Origin: Spongiibacter tropicus DSM 19543
GTDB taxonomy: Bacteria > Pseudomonadota > Gammaproteobacteria > Pseudomonadales > Spongiibacteraceae
NCBI RefSeq assembly: GCF_000420325.1
Contig: NZ_ATUS01000001.1
Span: 1,740,463 to 1,804,462 of the forward strand
Direction: 5' to 3'
Length of the DNA: 64,000 nucleotides
The notes under the pieces are model-generated. The model searched no databases. It had not been told where the DNA came from and saw nothing but the letters and a program-made list of their open reading frames with translations. Positions 62,857-64,000 of this stretch are shown here, piece after piece (positions within the stretch are counted from its first letter, which is position 1; every line of letters starts with the position of its first letter). A program made the translations under genes and the position numbers.

Positions 62857-64000
62857 GTGAAAAAGACCACGGTTAAGGACTTGCTTAAATACGCACTTCC
62901 CGGACTACCCCTGGCCAGTCTTGGGCTTCCCTTCTATATATACGCGCCGGTGTGGCTGGCGGAACAGGGCGGCTATGGCTACGCCACGGTCGGTGCGCTG
63001 TTCTTTCTCGCCCGTATTACCGATGTGTTTACCGATCTGCCGACGGGCGCGGCTGTTGACCGATTCGGCAGCCGGCGATCACTCTGGCTGCTTGGATGGC
63101 TGTTGATGGCACTGAGCGCAGCCGCCTTGATGGGCGTCAGCCACCCCTGGCCCAGCGGCCTGATGCTGCTCAGTCTCGTCACGCTGATGCTCGGCTGGAC
63201 GATGATCAACGTGCCCTGGCTGGCACTTCCGGTGCTACTCAGCAGGAATGACAACGAACGGCTGGCCTTCAACAGCGCCCGCGAGGCGATGCTGCTCTTC
63301 GGTACGCTGATTGCGATGCTGGCCCCAGCCATCCTCGACGCCCGCAGCCTTCCTGTTGCCGCTGCGGGCATGCTGCTGTTTTTGCTGGTGGCCATCACAG
63401 CACAAGGCAGCCACCGCCCAACTGGCGCTCAACAGCGCCGATTCGGAGAGCTGCTCGGCGACCGCCGAGTTCGCGCACTGGCGCTGCCCTGGTTCGTCAA
63501 TATGCTGGCCAATGCCATCCCCGGCACCGTACTCGTATTATTTATGCGTGAAGTCCTGGAAGCCGAAGCGATGATCCCCGCGGCACTGCTCAGTTATTTT
63601 CTCGCCGGGCTGCTCGCCGTTCCCGCGTGGTATGCGCTGGCCCGCCGCTGGGGAAGCCTGAACTGCTGGCGTCTGGGCCTGATTCTCTCCGCCATACTGT
63701 TCGCGCTCGCCGTCGGCCTATCTGCGGGCGATGCCTATGCATTTATCGCGATCAGTATTGGCACCGGCCTGATGCTGGGCGCCGATCAGGCGTTGCCGTC
63801 AGCCATGCAAACCGGACTGGCACGCCAGTTGATGAACGAATCCGATGCCACCATCGCCGCCCGGCTCTTCGCACTCTGGAGCATGCTGGGTAAAGCCGCG
63901 ATGGGCCTGGCCGTGGGTATTGGCTACCTGTGGCTGGGCAGTCAGCTGCAACCCGCCCAATCAACCGTGCCGCCGGACTGGGCGATTACCGCCGCGTACG
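62857..64000 (+). CDS. MFS transporter (MFS_2-like), cut by window end
   Basis: The N-terminal 381 residues of a polytopic transporter: LPLASLGLPFYIYAPVWLAEQGG opens it, and DLPTGAAVDRFGSRRSLW is the MFS A-like motif between helices 2 and 3. Helices continue to the window end, so the C-terminus is missing. The likely start is GTG 62857; ATG 62818 is a possible longer start. Similar MFS genes accompany DUF1365-CFA clusters in other marine bacteria. The cargo is unknown; a lipid or lipid precursor is possible. Confidence 0.85.
   Translation, partial: MKKTTVKDLLKYALPGLPLASLGLPFYIYAPVWLAEQGGYGYATVGALFFLARITDVFTDLPTGAAVDRFGSRRSLWLLGWLLMALSAAALMGVSHPWPSGLMLLSLVTLMLGWTMINVPWLALPVLLSRNDNERLAFNSAREAMLLFGTLIAMLAPAILDARSLPVAAAGMLLFLLVAITAQGSHRPTGAQQRRFGELLGDRRVRALALPWFVNMLANAIPGTVLVLFMREVLEAEAMIPAALLSYFLAGLLAVPAWYALARRWGSLNCWRLGLILSAILFALAVGLSAGDAYAFIAISIGTGLMLGADQALPSAMQTGLARQLMNESDATIAARLFALWSMLGKAAMGLAVGIGYLWLGSQLQPAQSTVPPDWAITAAY

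Noticed and set aside
1-64000. Genomic island, prophage or defence system
   Set aside because: No integrase, transposase, phage structural gene, toxin-antitoxin pair, tRNA boundary or change in base composition was noticed across the window.

Overview
The window reads as ordinary chromosome of a free-living, GC-rich gammaproteobacterium. Conserved neighbourhoods known from Pseudomonas and relatives are cyaY-lptM-lysA-dapF-DUF484, rsmD next to ftsYEX, hemCDXY, and yrfG-hslR-hslO-pckA. The PA2778/PA2779-type gene pair, two phasins with a PhaD-like regulator, paired acyl-CoA dehydrogenases and a KshA-like Rieske oxygenase point to a marine lipid- or steroid-using lineage such as the Cellvibrionales/Spongiibacteraceae. 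That placement is inference from gene content. No tRNA, rRNA, IS element, prophage or CRISPR array was found, and no stretch over 300 bases lacks a gene.

Layout. 1-3.8 kb: start of glyA, cyaY, then lptM-lysA-dapF-DUF484. 3.8-7.4 kb: ftsY-ftsE-ftsX (minus) beside rsmD. 7.3-13.4 kb, all minus: TrkH, a DUF502 membrane protein, a MoxR/VWA pair, a DUF985 cupin and moaA. 13.5-21 kb is mixed: a three-repeat periplasmic protein, a Rieske oxygenase, murI, a peroxiredoxin, an hsp20 gene with a clear sigma-32 promoter, an orphan cobS, a glycine-zipper protein, the PA2779/PA2778 pair and a GFA protein. 21-26.7 kb: an RND pump with its adaptor, and argH. 26.9-32.9 kb: an unusual membrane-anchored beta-helix protein, the hemCDXY operon and a TPR protein. 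32.9-35.9 kb: a penicillin-acylase-family enzyme and a coupled YqaE/DUF4112 pair.

36-42 kb is a peroxide-defence block: ahpF, ahpC, oxyR with a full-length OxyR-type site between ahpC and oxyR, a DyP peroxidase and gshA. It continues into acpH and a dsbB-cidA-lrgB chain of overlapping genes. 44-49.5 kb holds tex, a PhaD-like regulator, two phasins (PhaF- and PhaI-like) and an alpha/beta hydrolase, with no PHA synthase in view. 49.5-53.2 kb is pckA-hslO-hslR-yrfG. 53.2-53.8 kb contains two small paralogous genes sharing a WWLNV core, with their own promoter and terminator signals; I do not recognise the family. 53.9-58.4 kb carries a pair of acyl-CoA dehydrogenases, a TetR regulator and a FabH-like synthase. 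58.4-64 kb is a four-gene lipid-modification operon (FAD oxidoreductase, cyclopropane-fatty-acid synthase, DUF1365, amine oxidase) divergent from an MFS transporter cut by the window end.

Nothing looks like a complete new defence or biosynthetic system. The best candidates for undescribed biology are the WWLNV small-protein pair, the anchored beta-helix protein between argH and hemC, the three-repeat periplasmic protein at 13.5 kb, and the glycine-zipper/PA2779/PA2778 module.
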